Source: Deltaproteobacteria bacterium
GTDB lineage: Bacteria > Desulfobacterota > Desulfobacteria > Desulfobacterales > JAFDFH01
NCBI GenBank assembly: GCA_019309945.1
Contig: JAFDFH010000130.1
Location: 1 to 7,209, forward strand
DNA: 7,209 nucleotides
Reading direction: 5' to 3'
Part shown: one piece after another, positions 1-6,460 of the stretch
Layout: every line of letters starts with the position of its first letter
Numbering within the stretch: the stretch's first letter is position 1
Notes under the pieces: model-generated
Told to the model about the DNA's origin: nothing
The model's database searches: none
The model's input: only the letters and a program-made list of their open reading frames with translations
Translations under genes and position numbers: made by a program

Positions 1-2
1 CA

Positions 3-1268
3 CAGCACCTTGGTGATAATGTGGTCAGAACAATTGCTATGGATGTTACCGACGGTCTGATGCGAGGACAGGAAGTAAAGGATACAGGCAAACCGATAAT
101 GATGCCCGTTGGTGAAGCAGGCCTGGGACGGATTCTCAATGTTGTCGGAAGGCCTGTTGACGGGCTTGGTCCGGTAAGCCAGGAAAAGATGCTTCCGATC
201 CACCGTGAAGCGCCAAAATTTACCGAGCAGGACACAACAGTACGTGTTCTTGAAACCGGAATTAAGGTTATCGATTTGCTTGTCCCGTTTCCACGAGGAG
301 GAAAAATGGGTCTCTTCGGCGGTGCAGGCGTGGGTAAGACCGTTATCATGATGGAAATGGTTCACAACATCGCCATGCAGCACGGTGGGATCTCTGTTTT
401 CGCGGGCGTGGGAGAGAGAACCCGTGAAGGGAACGATCTTTATCATGAAATGAAGGATGCCGGTGTACTTCCAAAAGCTGCTCTAATTTATGGGCAGATG
501 ACTGAGCCTCCCGGAGCAAGGGCACGTGTCGCCCTTTCCGCTCTGACAGCTGCTGAGTACTACAGGGATGAAGAAGGTCAGGACGTTCTTATCTTTATCG
601 ACAATATTTTCCGTTTTACACAGGCAGGTTCCGAAGTGTCAGCTCTTCTTGGACGTATGCCCTCAGCTGTCGGTTACCAGCCGACCCTGGCCGTTGACCT
701 TGGTGAACTCCAGGAGCGGATTACATCAACGGACAAGGGATCTATTACAGCGGTTCAGTGTGTATATGTTCCTGCAGACGACTTGACTGACCCTGCCCCG
801 GCAACCACATTTGCGCATCTGGACGGTACTGTGGTTCTTTCCCGTAAACTGGTCGAGCTTGGTATCTATCCTTCGGTAGATCCGCTTGATTCAACATCAA
901 GGATTCTGGATGCCGCCTATATTGGTGATGAACACTACCAGGTAGCTCGGCAGGTACAGCAGATACTTCAAAAATATACCGAACTTCAGGATATTATTGC
1001 TATTCTGGGTATTGATGAATTGGCAGACGAAGATAAAATCACAGTTTCCCGTGCGAGAAAAATTCAGCGTTTTCTGTCACAGCCATTTCATGTTGCTGAA
1101 GTTTTTACAAACACACCCGGATCTTATGTAAAGATCGAAGATACGGTTAGCGGTTTCAAGGAAATAGTTGAAGGAAAACACGACGATCTTCCGGAGCAGG
1201 CATTCTATATGATTGGAAGTATTAAAGAAGCAATTGAAAAAGCCGCAAAGATGGCTGAAGCAGCATAG
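3..1268 (+). CDS. atpD: F1F0 ATP synthase beta subunit, 5'-truncated by the window edge
   Basis: This is the catalytic subunit of the F1 head, which makes ATP from ADP and phosphate as the gamma shaft turns. The frame is open from base 3 (QHLGDNVVRTIAMD), a segment internal to the beta-barrel domain, so the GTG at 21 is not the real start. About 50 N-terminal residues lie outside the window, against a usual length of about 470. Visible motifs are the Walker A loop GGAGVGKT (318-341), the GERTREGNDLY block with the catalytic Glu (from 411), Walker B VLIFIDN (585-605), the adenine-pocket region GYQPTLA, and the DELSEED-loop equivalent, here DELADED (1014-1034), which contacts gamma. All key residues are intact. 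It is followed 16 bases later by atpC, the standard operon order. Identification is certain; only the 5' end is missing. Confidence 0.98.
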   Translation, partial: QHLGDNVVRTIAMDVTDGLMRGQEVKDTGKPIMMPVGEAGLGRILNVVGRPVDGLGPVSQEKMLPIHREAPKFTEQDTTVRVLETGIKVIDLLVPFPRGGKMGLFGGAGVGKTVIMMEMVHNIAMQHGGISVFAGVGERTREGNDLYHEMKDAGVLPKAALIYGQMTEPPGARARVALSALTAAEYYRDEEGQDVLIFIDNIFRFTQAGSEVSALLGRMPSAVGYQPTLAVDLGELQERITSTDKGSITAVQCVYVPADDLTDPAPATTFAHLDGTVVLSRKLVELGIYPSVDPLDSTSRILDAAYIGDEHYQVARQVQQILQKYTELQDIIAILGIDELADEDKITVSRARKIQRFLSQPFHVAEVFTNTPGSYVKIEDTVSGFKEIVEGKHDDLPEQAFYMIGSIKEAIEKAAKMAEAA

Positions 1269-1284
1269 CTGAGAGGTTTAAATA

Positions 1285-1704
1285 ATGGCTGAAAGTATTC
1301 AATTAGAAATTGTTACACCTGAAAAGTCTGTTGTCAGCGAGGAAGCTCAGATTGTAATGTCCCCCGGTTCTCTCGGCGAGTTTGGAGTTCTCATTGGCCA
1401 TACGCCTTTTCTAACCACCCTTAAAATTGGTACGATTCGCTATAAAGATGTCGGCGGGACTGAAAAATATGTGTTTGTCAACGGAGGGTTTGCAGAGGCG
1501 CTCCCTGATAAGGTTACGGTGCTGGCAGAATCTGCTGAAAGAAGGCGCGATATCGATATCGAGCGAGCAAAAGCCTCTCTGGAACGCGCTCAGAAGCGTT
1601 TAGCCGAAGATGCAAATAAAGCGGGTATTGATTTTGTGAGGGCCCAGGTGGCCCTTGAAAGAGCCATTCAGCGCTTACGGATATCTGAAAAAGGAAACCT
1701 ATAG
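1285..1704 (+). CDS. atpC: F1F0 ATP synthase epsilon subunit
   Basis: This is the central-stalk subunit that couples the c-ring/gamma rotor and can inhibit ATP hydrolysis. The product is 139 residues, normal for the family. The N-terminal beta-sandwich spans about residues 1-84 and contains the typical GEFGVLIGHTP (31-41) and FVNGGFAE (64-71) motifs. The C-terminal part (about 88-137) is a charged helical hairpin rich in Arg, Glu and Ala, the inhibitory domain. The ATG start is supported by GAGAGG at 1271-1276, eight bases upstream. It is co-transcribed with atpD and is the last gene of the atp operon, because a strong intrinsic terminator follows at 1826-1860. Confidence 0.97.
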   Translation: MAESIQLEIVTPEKSVVSEEAQIVMSPGSLGEFGVLIGHTPFLTTLKIGTIRYKDVGGTEKYVFVNGGFAEALPDKVTVLAESAERRRDIDIERAKASLERAQKRLAEDANKAGIDFVRAQVALERAIQRLRISEKGNL

Positions 1705-1732
1705 GGATCATTATTGAAGTCTTTGCATTTGT

Positions 1733-1825
1733 CTAACCGGGCAAACCGGTTAGAGCGAAGCGGAAATCCCGAGACGTTAAGTTATCACTGAAAACGGGGC
1801 GCAAGCATCGACCCCCAAGTACAGA
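1733..1825 (+). ncRNA. structured 3' UTR or leader-like RNA between atpC and zapB, class unknown
   Basis: This untranslated segment sits between atpC and a strong terminator. It opens with a perfect 8-bp hairpin, CTAACCGG (1733-1740), loop GCAAA, CCGGTTAG (1746-1753). A smaller GGGG (1796-1799) / CCCC (1812-1815) helix follows, closing a loop with the GCAAGC sequence. The 9-mer GGGCAAACC at 1739-1747 recurs exactly as the 5' arm of the terminator (1826-1834). The GGGCAAACC and GGGGCGCAAGC pieces are reminiscent of c-di-GMP-I riboswitches, but their order and spacing do not fit that fold. It could be a 3' UTR-derived small RNA of the atp operon, a regulatory element, or just structured spacer. 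I do not recognise the class. Confidence 0.35.
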
Positions 1826-1860
1826 GGGCAAACCACACCGGATGGTTTGCCCTTTTATTT
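1826..1860 (+). terminator. strong intrinsic terminator after atpC
   Basis: A perfect 10-bp stem, GGGCAAACCA (1826-1835) / TGGTTTGCCC (1843-1852), encloses the 7-base loop CACCGGA. The U-rich tail TTTTATTT (1853-1860) follows directly. It ends transcripts coming from the atp operon and separates them from the zapB promoter 55 bases downstream. Confidence 0.93.
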
Positions 1861-1914
1861 GTGAGGCTGATGTCAATTAAAACGGCAGCGCTTTCTCCAG
1901 GTTGGTAAAATATC

Positions 1915-1944
1915 TTGACTTTTGTGTATCTGAAAGATTATATT
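1915..1944 (+). promoter_or_regulatory. sigma-70 promoter for zapB-zapA
   Basis: The -35 box TTGACT (1915-1920) matches consensus at 5 of 6 bases. The -10 box TATATT (1939-1944) also matches 5 of 6, with an 18-base spacer; shifting by one base gives TTATAT with 17. Transcription should start near 1951, giving a leader of only about 20 bases. The preceding terminator means zapB-zapA, and possibly the 6S region, depend on this promoter. Confidence 0.75.
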
Positions 1945-1959
1945 AAATAAAACATTTAT

Positions 1960-1966
1960 GAGGTGA
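1960..1966 (+). promoter_or_regulatory. ribosome binding site that fixes the zapB TTG start
   Basis: GAGGTGA lies 4 bases before the TTG at 1971 (the GAGG core is 7 bases away). The only nearby ATG (1958) reads ATG AGG TGA and stops at once, so the TTG is the most upstream usable start and the one correctly placed for this site. Confidence 0.7.
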
Positions 1967-1970
1967 AAGG

Positions 1971-2210
1971 TTGGATAATAATACAATTTTGCGACAATTT
2001 GAGGAAATTGAACGAAAAGTTGAAAAACTAATTGGGGTCTGTAAATCACTTGAAGCGACCAAAATGGAACTTATGACGAAAGTTGAGGCGTTAGAAAAGG
2101 AGCTTCAGGGTAAGGTCGAGATAGCAAATCGTTATGCAGAGGAAAAGGATTTAATACGATCAAAAATTGATGGTCTGCTGGTCAGGCTGGAGGAAATTTC
2201 AGAAGCTTAG
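1971..2210 (+). CDS. zapB: ZapB-like coiled-coil cell division protein
   Basis: The product is 79 residues and almost entirely a charged heptad-like coiled coil (about residues 5-77: FEEIERKVEKLIGVCKSLEA through DLIRSKIDGLLVRLEEI). It has no signal peptide or membrane segment. E. coli ZapB is a similar 81-residue coiled coil that joins the Z-ring through ZapA and helps link it to the chromosome. Coiled coils carry little specific signal, so the assignment leans on size, composition and above all the adjacent zapA, 15 bases downstream. The start is TTG, supported by GAGGTGA and by the absence of a usable upstream ATG. It is the first gene after a strong promoter. Confidence 0.8.
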   Translation: MDNNTILRQFEEIERKVEKLIGVCKSLEATKMELMTKVEALEKELQGKVEIANRYAEEKDLIRSKIDGLLVRLEEISEA

Positions 2211-2225
2211 GAATAGTGGTCAACA

Positions 2226-2555
2226 ATGGATGGTATTAGGGATGATAAAACCCATAATTCATCGGAACAGTTTGTAACCATAGAGCTTTTTGGGCAGCCA
2301 TATACGTTTAGAGCAGACGCAGAGGCCCAAAAGGCAAAAGAAGTCGCTGATTCCCTTGTAAAGGAAGTGACTAAGGTCGAAGGTCAAATATCTGGAAAAA
2401 CATCAAATATAACGAAACAAACAATATTGATTTTAGCCGCACTGAATATTGTGAATGAAAATTTTGAACTTAAAAAAAATCATTCAGATTTTTTGCATGA
2501 TGTTTCGAAACGAACAACAAACCTGATACGTGTGTTGAGTGAAAATGTTCAGTAA
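2226..2555 (+). CDS. zapA: cell division protein ZapA
   Basis: ZapA is a small cytoplasmic protein that bundles FtsZ filaments at the division site. The 109-residue product is a normal length. Residues 16-29 (FVTIELFGQPYTFR) form the family's N-terminal beta-alpha-beta opening. The ILAALNIVNE segment (about 69-78) and the following helix to residue 109 form the C-terminal dimer or tetramer coiled coil. The ATG has only a weak, distant purine site (AGGA at 2209-2212, at the zapB stop), so translation may be coupled to zapB. The 6S RNA gene downstream is a classic partner of zapA, which supports the call. Confidence 0.9.
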   Translation: MDGIRDDKTHNSSEQFVTIELFGQPYTFRADAEAQKAKEVADSLVKEVTKVEGQISGKTSNITKQTILILAALNIVNENFELKKNHSDFLHDVSKRTTNLIRVLSENVQ

Positions 2556-2720
2556 ACGGCGAGTGAGTCTTACCAGATTGAGACCCAATATATAGAACAG
2601 GCGACTTTTTCAGCCATTTCTTAGCTTAATCCTGTTGCTGACGCGAAACAAACAGATGCCTTCTGCTATTCTCCGGTAGAATGGCCGTTGCAGGTACTTT
2701 GATTTTTGTCAAATCAGCTT
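2556..2720 (+). other. non-coding spacer between zapA and 6S RNA with two hairpins
   Basis: I see no open reading frame with a ribosome site here. The segment holds an 8-bp hairpin at 2665-2685 (GCTATTCT, loop CCGGT, AGAATGGC, with one G-U pair), a long-range 6-bp complement AACAGG (2596-2601) / CCTGTT (2631-2636), and a small TTTGA/TCAAA inverted repeat at 2698-2713. There is no U-tract terminator for zapA. The 6S promoter should be here, but only a weak candidate is visible: TTGCAG at 2688 without a convincing -10. The segment could be part of a 6S precursor. Confidence 0.4.
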
Positions 2721-2900
2721 AGACCCCTGCCGTGTTTGTGATTGGAAGGTGTTCTTTGTCCCAACACCAGATGAACGGGAGCCTTCCCTGATTTCGGTGT
2801 GCATGTTCTGCTTGTACAGAAAAGCCTAAAGAGATTAAAAGGTGCCCACCTTATGTATTTGGTTCAAAGACCCGCCAACACGGCACGTGGTGGGGGTTCC
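2721..2900 (+). ncRNA. ssrS: 6S RNA
   Basis: 6S RNA is a promoter mimic that binds the housekeeping RNA polymerase and lowers transcription in slow growth. The closing stem is visible: GCCGTGTT (2729-2736) pairs perfectly with AACACGGC (2877-2884), and an outer ACCCC (2723-2727) / GGGGT (2893-2897) stem can extend it. An inner helix AAGGTG (2746-2751) / CACCTT (2847-2852) comes before the large central bubble. The 3' half carries segments alike to E. coli 6S: AAAGCCTAAA, CACCTT and TTGGTTCAAAGACC. The length of about 180 nt and the place right after zapA (as in E. coli zapA-ssrS) agree. The ends are estimates from the folding. Confidence 0.87.
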
Positions 2901-3114
2901 ATTTTAGCCGGATAGAGAAAAAATTAACAGGGTGTCAGTTTAATTTGGTTCATCCCGGGATAACATTTGGCTAAATAATTACAAAAGACGTATCCTTTTC
3001 TTTTTGCTCTCCTTACGATCTACCCCAAATGACCTCATAGCAGATTCTTTAGCAGTGGCTGGATATTTCCAGACGATATCGTGTTTCTGACTGTTTAACA
3101 ATGAAGTCAATATG

Positions 3115-3142
3115 TTGAAAATTTTTAGGATCCAATTATTTT
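3115..3142 (+). promoter_or_regulatory. possible rny promoter
   Basis: TTGAAA (3115-3120, 5 of 6 to consensus) and TATTTT (3137-3142, 4 of 6) are separated by 16 bases. This would give a leader of about 135 bases that includes the hairpin at 3193-3231. In such an AT-rich spacer, chance matches are likely. Confidence 0.3.
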
Positions 3143-3192
3143 CATTTCGCGGTAATCATCATCGGGTCAGAAGGTTGTTTCTTTCCCACCGC

Positions 3193-3231
3193 AGACGATA
3201 AAATATTCAGGATACGTTCGTCTTGTTTTTT
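3193..3231 (+). terminator. weak terminator-like hairpin in the rny leader
   Basis: AGACGA (3193-3198) pairs with TCGTCT (3218-3223) around a 19-base loop, and TTTTTT (3226-3231) follows after TG. The stem is short and the loop large, so efficiency should be low. It could end 6S-region read-through or act as an attenuator, since it lies only 52 bases before the rny start codon. Confidence 0.3.
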
Positions 3232-3283
3232 ACAAAGAGAGATGAAGTGGAATCAAGATTAGATCGTATCGAGGAGAAGGGTA

Positions 3284-4843
3284 ATGGATGAACTTTATAT
3301 ATTATATGGCATAATTTTTGTGGCCGGTTTTGCCCTCGCCTGTTGGGTGAAAGGAAGAATGGTATCCCAGAAAGTCAAGGCTGCAGAGGGGGAGGCGTTA
3401 CAAATAACACAAGAAGCAGAACGGAAAGCTGAAACATTACTTAAAGAAGCGGATGTCGAGGTAAAAGATAAACTTTTCAAGATAAAGAGTGAATTCGAAA
3501 ATGAAACCAAAGAAACGCGTTCGGAATTAAAAAAAAGTATGAAAAGGTTGATCCAAAAAGAGGAAAATATCGACCGCAAACTCGATCAGTTCGAGCACAG
3601 AGATCGTGAAATTTCGCGTAAAGAGAAACAAGTGCTAAAAAAGGAAGAAAATATCGAACGAAGTGAAAAACAATATAAAGAACTCATTGAAGAACAAAAA
3701 GAGCAGCTCGAAAAGATTTCCGGCCTGACAGCAGATCAGGCCAAGGAACTTCTTATTAGAGCGATGGAGAACGAGGCACGCTATGAGGGGGCCAAACTTA
3801 TCAAAAGGATTGAGAATGAAACTAAAGAAGAAGCGGACAAGAAGGCCAAGAAGATTATTTCTACTGCTATACAACGCTACGCGGGGGATTTTGTTGCGGA
3901 GCGTACGGTTTCTGTGGTCCAACTGCCCAGCGATGAGATGAAAGGGCGTATTATTGGCAGGGAAGGACGCAACATTCGTGCCCTTGAGGCTGCTACGGGT
4001 ATTGATCTTATTATCGACGACACGCCCGAGGCGGTTATTCTGTCAGGTTTTAATCCGGTGAGGCGAGAGGTTGCAAGAATATCACTTATGAAATTGATAT
4101 CCGACGGTCGAATTCATCCTGCTCGTATCGAAGATGTTGTGAAAAAAGTGGGACAAGAAGTCGATTTGGTTATTAAAGAAGCCGGCGAACAGGTCGCATT
4201 TGACCTGGGTGTTCACGGCATCCATAACGAATTGATCAAGTATGTCGGTCAGTTAAAGTTTCGGACAAGTTATGCGCAAAACGTTCTGCAACATTCGGTT
4301 GAGGTTGGATTTTTATGCGGTATTATGGCTTCTGAATTGGGACTTAACCTGAAGCTGGCAAGGCGTATGGGATTGTTGCATGATATCGGTAAGGCTATCG
4401 ATCACGAGGTTGAGGGGCCACATGCGTTGATTGGTTCCAAACTGGCAAAAAAATTTGGGGAAGTTCCTAAAGTGGTTCACGCTATTGCCGCTCACCATGA
4501 AGACGTACCTCCAGCTTCTGTCTACGCCTTGCTGGTCCAAGCGGCCGATGGGCTTTCAGGGGCAAGACCTGGTGCCCGCAAGGAACTTCTTGAAAATTAT
4601 ATTAAACGCTTGGAAGATCTTGAAAAAATTGCTAATTCATTTCAAGGTGTTGGAAATTCTTATGCGATTCAGGCCGGAAGGGAAGTTCGAGTCATTGTCG
4701 AAAGTGGCATTGTTTCAGATGAAGAGGCCATTCTTTTGAGCAGGGATATTGTAAAAAAGATCGAAGAGTCATTAACTTTTCCAGGACAGATTAAGGTTAC
4801 AGTTATTCGTGAGACCCGGGCTGTAGAATATGCCAATAAATAG
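3284..4843 (+). CDS. rny: ribonuclease Y
   Basis: RNase Y is a membrane-anchored endoribonuclease that starts mRNA decay. The 519-residue product is the usual length. The parts in order are: one N-terminal membrane helix (about 4-22); a long charged coiled coil (about 28-195); a KH RNA-binding domain with GRIIGREGRNIR (221-232); and an HD phosphohydrolase domain with H337, the H366-D367 pair in LLHDIGK, H374/H380, H404-H405 and D422 as likely metal ligands. The C-terminal RNase Y domain ends in KVTVIRETRAVEYANK. The ATG start has GAGGAG at 3270-3275. It stands alone, with long spacers on both sides. All catalytic residues are intact. Reading frames overlapping it on either strand are shadows. 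Confidence 0.97.
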   Translation: MDELYILYGIIFVAGFALACWVKGRMVSQKVKAAEGEALQITQEAERKAETLLKEADVEVKDKLFKIKSEFENETKETRSELKKSMKRLIQKEENIDRKLDQFEHRDREISRKEKQVLKKEENIERSEKQYKELIEEQKEQLEKISGLTADQAKELLIRAMENEARYEGAKLIKRIENETKEEADKKAKKIISTAIQRYAGDFVAERTVSVVQLPSDEMKGRIIGREGRNIRALEAATGIDLIIDDTPEAVILSGFNPVRREVARISLMKLISDGRIHPARIEDVVKKVGQEVDLVIKEAGEQVAFDLGVHGIHNELIKYVGQLKFRTSYAQNVLQHSVEVGFLCGIMASELGLNLKLARRMGLLHDIGKAIDHEVEGPHALIGSKLAKKFGEVPKVVHAIAAHHEDVPPASVYALLVQAADGLSGARPGARKELLENYIKRLEDLEKIANSFQGVGNSYAIQAGREVRVIVESGIVSDEEAILLSRDIVKKIEESLTFPGQIKVTVIRETRAVEYANK

Positions 4844-4870
4844 CAAACGATAGAACTTAGTTCGCCCCGC

Positions 4871-5028
4871 TCATCCGCCGGAGGCGGAGAATGATGGAAT
4901 ACTGGAATGCTGGAATGCTGGAAAAATGGGTTTGAAGGAAGCAAAACAATTTATAAATGATCTTTTCCGTTTTTATTACCCAACGTTCCATTATTCCAGC
5001 ATTCCATCCTTCCAATGCCTTGGCAGGC
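4871..5028. repeat. intergenic inverted-repeat element made of TGGAATGC units
   Basis: The left side starts with a small GC hairpin, TCCGCC (4874-4879), GGA, GGCGGA (4883-4888). Four tandem 8-base units follow: TGGAATAC (4895-4902), TGGAATGC (4903-4910), TGGAATGC (4911-4918) and TGGAAAAA (4919-4926). After about 60 bases, the right side carries the inverse, ATTCCAGCATTCCA (4993-5006), a perfect 14-base complement of 4903-4916. A looser match extends through 4985-5012, and a small GCCT/AGGC hairpin ends at 5028. The arrangement looks like a non-coding mobile or palindromic repeat of the REP/MITE kind. From memory, TGGAATGC-type spacer repeats are frequent in Desulfobacterales genomes. Exact borders are uncertain. 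Confidence 0.65.
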
Positions 5029-5041
5029 GCTTATAGCAATT

Positions 5042-5056
5042 AAAATACAGTATTTT
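5042..5056. promoter_or_regulatory. short perfect palindrome upstream of tyrS
   Basis: AAAATAC (5042-5048) and GTATTTT (5050-5056) form 7-base arms around a single A, 76 bases before the tyrS start. The odd-length dyad could be an operator. AT-rich dyads like this also occur by chance, and no clear -35/-10 pair lies beside it. Confidence 0.25.
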
Positions 5057-5132
5057 CACCAACCTGTAGAAATTCAGAGACGTTAAATTACCCTGCTTAC
5101 TGCTTTTGGTCGGGCCAGAAAGGTAAAATCGT

Positions 5133-6422
5133 ATGACCAATGTAATCCATATTCTTAAGGCGAGGGGTTTTATAGAGGATACAACACATGACCAAGAGTT
5201 GCATGATTTCATCAATAAGGGGGATGTAAGCTGTTACATTGGTTTTGATCCGACAGCTTCGAGTCTGCATGTGGGAAGCCTTATTCCGATAATGTCTCTA
5301 TCACATATGCAACGGGAGGGACACCGACCCATAGCGCTTATCGGGGGGGGGACCGGTCTGGTGGGAGATCCGAGCGGAAAAACGGAAATGCGAAAATTGC
5401 TCAGCATGGATGTCGTCAAAGCGAACGCCATTGGAATTAAAAAACAGCTTTCCCGTTTTATAGATTTTAGTGACGGGAAGGCAATCTTATTGAACAATGC
5501 CGACTGGCTGACAAAATTAGAATATATCCCGTTCCTCAGAGATATTGGGCGTCATTTTTCTGTTAATCGCATGATAAAAGCTGAAAGCTATAAATTGCGT
5601 CTTGACTCTAAAGAGGGCCTTAGTTTTATCGAATTCAATTATATGATTTTGCAGGCTTATGATTTCCTGAGACTTTTTTATGACTATGGCTGCAGACTTC
5701 AGATGGGGGGGAGTGACCAGTGGGGTAATATTGTTGCAGGGGTTGAACTTGTCCGAAGGGTGCACCATGAAACCGTTTTTGGGATAACCTTCCCACTGAT
5801 TACCTCAAGTGGCGGCGAAAAGATGGGAAAAACAGCTAAAGGTGCTGTATGGCTTGATCCTGCTAAAACTACACCATATGAATATTACCAGTACTGGATA
5901 AACACAGATGATTTAGATGTTGAACGTTTCGTGGCACTGTTTACATTTTTACCCATGGATGAAGTGCGGAAAATTGGAAAATTGAAAGATGCGGATTTGA
6001 ACAGTGCCAAGGCCATCCTCGCCTTTGAAACGACGCTGCTTGTTCATGGCCGAGAAGAAGCGATCAAAGCTCATTATGCGGCTGCCAGCATGTTTGGAGC
6101 CCGGGTCGTACCAAAAGGAATATTACCGTCCAGTTCAATACCCCGAAATGATACGGCCATGGATGATATTTCGGTGCCGCATTCATATCTGGATATGGAT
6201 ACACTGCAAGGGGGGCTCCCCGCCTTTAAATTGTTTCATATGGTTGGTCTTGCGACTTCGGGCGGTGCAGCAAGAAGGTTAATTGAGCAAGGTGGTGCAT
6301 ATCTCAATGGAAAACGTATTGAAACATTTGATTTTTTAATAACGAATGACGACATGAATAACATGGAATTATTATTAAGAGCTGGGAAAAAGCGGTTTCA
6401 TAAAATTAAGATAAAAAAGTAA
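5133..6422 (+). CDS. tyrS: tyrosyl-tRNA synthetase
   Basis: This cytoplasmic class Ic enzyme charges tRNA(Tyr) with tyrosine. The 429-residue product is a normal bacterial TyrRS length. The Rossmann catalytic domain starts with YIGFDPTASSLHVGS, whose HVGS (46-49) is the HIGH motif. GDPSGKTEMR (78-87) and the tyrosine- and ATP-binding QMGGSDQWGNI (190-200) follow. The KMSKS loop is KMGKT (230-234), a common form in this enzyme type. The anticodon-binding helical domain spans about 245-340. The C-terminal S4 RNA-binding domain spans about 361-425 (LATSGGAARRLIEQGGAYLNGKRI). The ATG has AAGGT (5120-5124) eight bases upstream. No T-box leader is recognisable. The rRNA operon follows 449 bases downstream, with no terminator visible between. 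Confidence 0.97.
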   Translation: MTNVIHILKARGFIEDTTHDQELHDFINKGDVSCYIGFDPTASSLHVGSLIPIMSLSHMQREGHRPIALIGGGTGLVGDPSGKTEMRKLLSMDVVKANAIGIKKQLSRFIDFSDGKAILLNNADWLTKLEYIPFLRDIGRHFSVNRMIKAESYKLRLDSKEGLSFIEFNYMILQAYDFLRLFYDYGCRLQMGGSDQWGNIVAGVELVRRVHHETVFGITFPLITSSGGEKMGKTAKGAVWLDPAKTTPYEYYQYWINTDDLDVERFVALFTFLPMDEVRKIGKLKDADLNSAKAILAFETTLLVHGREEAIKAHYAAASMFGARVVPKGILPSSSIPRNDTAMDDISVPHSYLDMDTLQGGLPAFKLFHMVGLATSGGAARRLIEQGGAYLNGKRIETFDFLITNDDMNNMELLLRAGKKRFHKIKIKK

Positions 6423-6431
6423 TAAAAATGC

Positions 6432-6460
6432 TTGACAACTTGATCAACCGGGCATAAAAA
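6432..6460 (+). promoter_or_regulatory. possible upstream rRNA promoter (P1)
   Basis: A perfect -35 box TTGACA (6432-6437) stands 17 bases before TAAAAA (6455-6460, 4 of 6 to the -10 consensus), just 10 bases after the tyrS stop. Tandem rRNA promoters are common. If active, the leader before 16S would be about 400 bases. Confidence 0.4.

Larger units (their letters stand above)
2901..3283 (+). other. long leader or spacer upstream of rny
   Basis: These 383 bases hold no credible gene. Visible elements are a weak hairpin CTGGA/TCCAG (3059-3072), a possible promoter at 3115-3142, a terminator-like hairpin at 3193-3231, and the rny ribosome site GAGGAG (3270-3275), 8 bases before ATG. No remnant of ygfA, the gene that follows 6S RNA in E. 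coli, could be read in any frame. Confidence 0.5.

Noticed and set aside
21..23. GTG at 21 as the atpD start
   Set aside because: The frame stays open to base 3 and the residues before it (QHLGDN) match the conserved beta-subunit sequence, so the real start lies upstream of the window.
1739..1816. c-di-GMP-I (GEMM) riboswitch
   Set aside because: GGGCAAACC and GGGGCGCAAGC look alike to its conserved pieces, but the spacing between them is about 50 nt, the tetraloop-receptor layout is missing, and the downstream helix is absent.
1870..1908. 12-codon ATG frame after the terminator
   Set aside because: Too short, lacks a ribosome site, and lies before the promoter at 1915-1944.
4669..4944. 91-codon frame on the minus strand over the rny 3' end and the repeat
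   Set aside because: Most of it is antisense to the well-supported rny. Its N-terminal FFQHSSIPVFHHS part is just the reverse strand of the TGGAATGC repeat.
5029..5132. T-box leader for tyrS
   Set aside because: No specifier stem, no T-box sequence (TGGNACCGCG-like) and no terminator/antiterminator pair can be found.
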